Positions 61,101-64,000 of a stretch of 64,000 nt of DNA are shown here, one piece after another. The position numbers and the translations under genes were made by a program. The stretch's first letter is position 1, and each line of letters starts with the position of its first letter. This DNA comes from an uncultured Megasphaera sp. GTDB taxonomy: Bacteria > Bacillota > Negativicutes > Veillonellales > Megasphaeraceae. The notes beneath the pieces were generated by a model. It had not been told where the DNA came from, did not search any database, and was given only the letters and a program-made list of their open reading frames with translations. The stretch covers positions 16,878 through 80,877 of the forward strand of contig USGG01000002.1 of the NCBI GenBank assembly GCA_900554215.1. The letters run 5' to 3'.

Positions 61101-62027
61101 ATTATTTCGTTCAGAGAATTCCGATTGGAAGACAAGCAAATTATTGATGACTATTTTCATCAACAAAGATACGAACAGGCCGACGCGTCCTTTATGAACC
61201 TGTTTGCCTGGCAGTACCCGTATGAAATCCAGTGGGCAGAGGAAGACAACGTATTGTACATCCGCTCCGGCCGCGGCAAGAAGCAGTTCTGGCTGCCTCC
61301 CTTTACCCGTCATGACGGCAGCTTTACGAAGGGCATCCTGCGCATGCACGAATGGTTCGACCAGCACGGCTATCCCTTCCTCATGAAGGGCGTCACTCCG
61401 GAAGCGGCGGAACGCATCCGCGCTCTTTGTCCGGACTGCTATAACTTCACGCCGGACCGGGACAATTACGAATACGTCTACTTGACGCAGAACCTCATCA
61501 ACCTGTCCGGCAAAAAATACCGGCAGAAAAAGAATAACCTCAACCACTTCCGCAATCAGTATATTGGCAACTGGGAATACGTTCCCATTACGGAAGAAAT
61601 CTTCGACGAATGCCTCGCAGCGGAAGAAAATTGGTATGATAAGCACGAAGGATTTGAAGACGACGAAGAACTTCAGGGCGAACGCCAGGCTATTGAAACG
61701 GTATTCAACAACTGGGGCATTCTCCAGCCGACAGGCGGCGCTATCCGCATGTACAACAAAATCGTAGCCTTTTCTATCGGTGAAATGCTGAACGACGATA
61801 CGGCTATCATTCACTACGAAAAGAGCGACCCGACGATTCGCGGCCTGTACCAGGCCATTAACCATGAATTCGTCGTCCACGCCTGGAGCCATACGACGTA
61901 TATCAACCGGGAGGAAGACATGGGCCTGCCGGGACTGCGCCAGTCCAAAGAATCGTATAATCCTGTGCGGTATATTGAAAAGTTTGAAGTTACCTTGAAG
62001 GAGCCGGGAAAATGGACTTCCGATTAG
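61101..62027 (+). CDS. DUF2156 family protein (phosphatidylglycerol lysyltransferase-like domain)
   Basis: The core 300 residues have NLFAWQYPYEIQWAEEDNVL, YVYLTQNLINLSGKKYRQKK, NHFRNQYIGNWEYVP and IRGLYQAINHEFVVHAW, the GNAT-like fold of DUF2156. The first ATG/GTG/TTG candidate in frame is a TTG at 61125, but in-frame family sequence (ISFREFR) continues upstream. An ATT at 61101 stands seven bases after AGGGGG, so I place the start there (308 residues). The family modifies lipids or other substrates using aminoacyl- or acyl-donors. It overlaps the next gene by 16 bases. Confidence 0.8.
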   Translation: MISFREFRLEDKQIIDDYFHQQRYEQADASFMNLFAWQYPYEIQWAEEDNVLYIRSGRGKKQFWLPPFTRHDGSFTKGILRMHEWFDQHGYPFLMKGVTPEAAERIRALCPDCYNFTPDRDNYEYVYLTQNLINLSGKKYRQKKNNLNHFRNQYIGNWEYVPITEEIFDECLAAEENWYDKHEGFEDDEELQGERQAIETVFNNWGILQPTGGAIRMYNKIVAFSIGEMLNDDTAIIHYEKSDPTIRGLYQAINHEFVVHAWSHTTYINREEDMGLPGLRQSKESYNPVRYIEKFEVTLKEPGKWTSD

Positions 62028-63178
62028 CAAAAGAAGAAGATCGAGATTTGGTAGAAAGTTTGTGGGCCTATTGTTTTGAGCCGCGGGAGCATCCTTTTTT
62101 TCAGTGGTATTTTTCGAAGTTTTATAGACCGGAAAATGTGCTTATAGGATTTAAGGATAGCGAAATGGCCTGCCTTACTCATTTAAATCCGTATACGCTG
62201 CGGCTGCGGGGACAAGATGTTCCTACGTCATATATTGTCGGCCTGGCAACTCATCCGGCTGCCCGAAGAAGTGGCGTAGGCCGGATGCTGTTGACGGCCG
62301 CCTTGAGGGAGATGAAGCGCCGCGGCCATTATATTCATATTCTCATGCCGTCGAAGGCGGGATTTTACCAGCCCTATGGCTATGAATTGTACTGCCATCA
62401 GTGGAAGGAAACGATGCCGCTGGAATCGCTGCGGCCCCTGACGGATCGGACGGTCCGTTTTGCCTTTGTCAACAGCACCGACCAGTGGCCCTATTTGGCT
62501 TCCGTGTATGAGGCGTATACGAAACACCTGTCGGGCTACGCCGTCCGCAATGAAGCGTCGTGGCGCAGCCACATCGAGGCCCAGCTGGCCGAAGGATATA
62601 TTGCCGTCGTATTTCATGACGATACGCCGATTGCCTATATGTTTTATCAAATCGGCGAGGGGACGATTACGAGCGGCGAATTTGTCTACGCTACCCTGCA
62701 GGGGAAGTGGGGCTTATTAGAGTACGTCTATAACCACCGCTCTCAAGGCAGGGAATTTCAATGGAACGAAGGAATGCACGACCAGTCCTATCGCTTCTAT
62801 CCCGACGGCAAGCAGGGCCATGAAACGATGCCCTTCATGACTTGCCGCATTGTCGACGTCAAGGGCGCACTGGAGCAAGTTTCCTATCCGGAACAGGCTG
62901 AAGGGAGCCTTGTCATCCAAACGGAGGACCCCTTAGCCGACTGGAATACCGGTACGTTCCGCCTGACCGTTCGGCAGGGACGCGGCTTCGTAGAACGGAC
63001 GGCGCAGGAACAGCCAGATGCCGTCATGCCTATCGGCACCTTAGCGCTGCTGGTCTTCGGCGCAATGGATCCAGCGGATCTGGCATTCAATGAAAAACTA
63101 TGCGGCAGCGACAAAGCCTTGCAAACCTTAGGAACGTTTTTCCCGACAGAAAAATGCTACATTAACGAATGGTACTAG
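62012..63178 (+). CDS. Eis-like GNAT acetyltransferase with SCP2-like domain
   Basis: This 388-residue protein has an N-terminal GNAT domain: MDFRLAKEEDRDLVESLWAY, then the acetyl-CoA motif LATHPAARRSGVGRMLLTAAL. A second degenerate GNAT half (about 150-290) and a C-terminal sterol carrier-like region (QTEDPLADWNTGTFRLTVRQ) follow. This is the three-part layout of Eis acetyltransferases. Substrates of relatives include aminoglycosides and protein lysines. It is coupled to the DUF2156 gene, a pairing often seen in Firmicutes. The CRISPR leader follows its stop codon. Confidence 0.87.
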   Translation: MDFRLAKEEDRDLVESLWAYCFEPREHPFFQWYFSKFYRPENVLIGFKDSEMACLTHLNPYTLRLRGQDVPTSYIVGLATHPAARRSGVGRMLLTAALREMKRRGHYIHILMPSKAGFYQPYGYELYCHQWKETMPLESLRPLTDRTVRFAFVNSTDQWPYLASVYEAYTKHLSGYAVRNEASWRSHIEAQLAEGYIAVVFHDDTPIAYMFYQIGEGTITSGEFVYATLQGKWGLLEYVYNHRSQGREFQWNEGMHDQSYRFYPDGKQGHETMPFMTCRIVDVKGALEQVSYPEQAEGSLVIQTEDPLADWNTGTFRLTVRQGRGFVERTAQEQPDAVMPIGTLALLVFGAMDPADLAFNEKLCGSDKALQTLGTFFPTEKCYINEWY

Positions 63179-63347
63179 ACGATAAACACGTGCGAACGGC
63201 AAGCATCGGATAGATACCGGGGAGATTCGCACTCAAAAGAGCAATATATTGTCAAAATAGACGGCGATTTTCAGCAAATCAGCTGGATCAAATTGTATCA
63301 GCTTCTATATATGTTACGTTTGGGATTAAGAGATACCAAATGTAGCT
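63179..63347 (+). promoter_or_regulatory. CRISPR leader region
   Basis: These 169 bases between the Eis-like gene and the first repeat hold an inverted repeat GTGCGAA (63190-63196) with TTCGCAC (63226-63232), followed by AT-rich DNA. From memory this GTGCGAA ... TTCGCAC element is what begins type I-C leaders directly after cas2. Here cas2 is absent and the leader follows an unrelated gene. Confidence 0.65.
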
Positions 63348-64000
63348 GTCACCCTCCACGTGAGGGCGTGGATTGAAATTCGTCAGAAGAACCGTACAAG
63401 CGCTGGTTTGGAAAGTCACCCTCCACGTGAGGGCGTGGATTGAAATCTGTTTCCAGCATGGCGATAGCCTCTTGCGCCCGGGTCACCCTCCACGTGAGGG
63501 CGTGGATTGAAATTTTCGATACGCCGAACAAGAATAAGGGCATGTGGGTCACCCTCCACGTGAGGGCGTGGATTGAAATGGCAATCCCGACGTCATGGAC
63601 GCCATGGAAGAAGTCACCCTCCACGTGAGGGCGTGGATTGAAATGGCTACGTGGGTATCGTTTGGTACGAAGAATTAGAGTCACCCTCCACGTGAGGGCG
63701 TGGATTGAAATCTAACGGCATTTATATAAATGCCGCGCCGTCATAAGTCACCCTCCACGTGAGGGCGTGGATTGAAATGTGTTCCGCAGAAAGGATGATG
63801 CGCATGGAGATTGTCACCCTCCACGTGAGGGCGTGGATTGAAATCTCCTATGCCAGTTTTACGACCGTTATAACGGCGTGTCACCCTCCACGTGAGGGCG
63901 TGGATTGAAATCTCCTATGCCAGTTTTACGACCGTTATAACGGCGTGTCACCCTCCACGTGAGGGCGTGGATTGAAATCTCCTATGCCAGTTTTACGACC
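63348..64000 (+). CRISPR. Type I-C-like CRISPR array, continuing beyond the window
   Basis: Ten identical 32-base repeats start at 63348, 63415, 63482, 63548, 63613, 63680, 63747, 63813, 63880 and 63947. The repeat begins GTCACCCTCCACGTGAGGG and ends in ATTGAAAT, with a CCCTC/GAGGG stem, as in I-C (Dvulg) repeats. Spacers are 33-35 bases. Spacers 8 and 9 (63845-63879, 63912-63946) are identical, and the visible 22 bases of spacer 10 match them too. The leader is on the left, so transcription should run right. No cas gene occurs in the window. Short open frames crossing the array are meaningless. Confidence 0.97.

Noticed and set aside
63349..63684. Open frame across the CRISPR repeats on the minus strand with recurring peptide units
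   Set aside because: The repeated peptide comes from the CRISPR repeats being read as codons. It is not a repeat protein.

Overview
The window is the replication-origin region of an anaerobic, diderm Firmicute of the class Negativicutes, most probably Megasphaera or a close relative. This reading rests on: the rpmH-rnpA-yidD-yidC-jag-mnmE-mnmG-rsmG block facing away from dnaA-dnaN-yaaA-recF-dciA-remB-gyrB; an OmpH/Skp-like periplasmic protein and a TatA (outer membrane lifestyle) beside Gram-positive-type genes such as remB, a bofA-like gene and an S4-domain yaaA; a short-chain acyl-CoA dehydrogenase; an incomplete TCA set; and GC-rich third codon positions. Genus is inference from gene content, not from a search.

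Layout. 1-6467 (minus strand): ribosome, tRNA modification and membrane-insertion genes. 6468-8863: a bipartite oriC, with DnaA boxes upstream of dnaA and a second cluster plus DnaA-trio and AT-rich unwinding element between dnaA and dnaN. 8864-14416: replication genes. 14429-23135: mixed housekeeping, envelope and unknown genes, including a 2-hydroxyacid dehydrogenase flanked by decayed sequence. 23390-33746: a coherent catabolic and transport cluster (PucR regulator, iron alcohol dehydrogenase, alanine racemase, class III aminotransferase, NifI-like PII protein, complete LIV-type ABC transporter). I read it as uptake of an amino compound, removal of its nitrogen by transamination and reduction of the resulting aldehyde; taurine to isethionate is one candidate. 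Each of its three transcription units carries a terminator-like hairpin just before the ribosome binding site.

35050-39993: icd and gltA diverge from acn, the oxidative TCA branch to 2-oxoglutarate. 40009-40324: a hidden par/Fst-like type I toxin-antitoxin locus with a 27-residue toxin, a convergent small RNA promoter, a shared terminator and matching repeats. 40428-46658: Tat substrate with tatA, a MarR-controlled and internally deleted MFS permease, an AraC regulator, dapF and others. 47198-48148: tandem Hsp20 genes. 48301-50598: an SfsA-DUF123 fusion, an HD hydrolase and an OmpH-like protein. 50754-52793: acyl-CoA dehydrogenase, an unrecognised 51-residue protein and a MarR regulator sharing palindromes. 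53040-58563: gtrA, rocB, SRP RNA, dnaX (with an A10 slippage run), ybaB, recR, bofA-like. 58585-63178: adaptor lipoprotein, IclR regulator, DNA glycosylase, DUF2156 and Eis-like genes. 63348 to the end: a type I-C-like CRISPR array with leader but no cas gene in view, whose last three visible spacers are identical.

Limits: everything was read by eye from sequence and translations. Family names come from remembered motifs and no database search was run.
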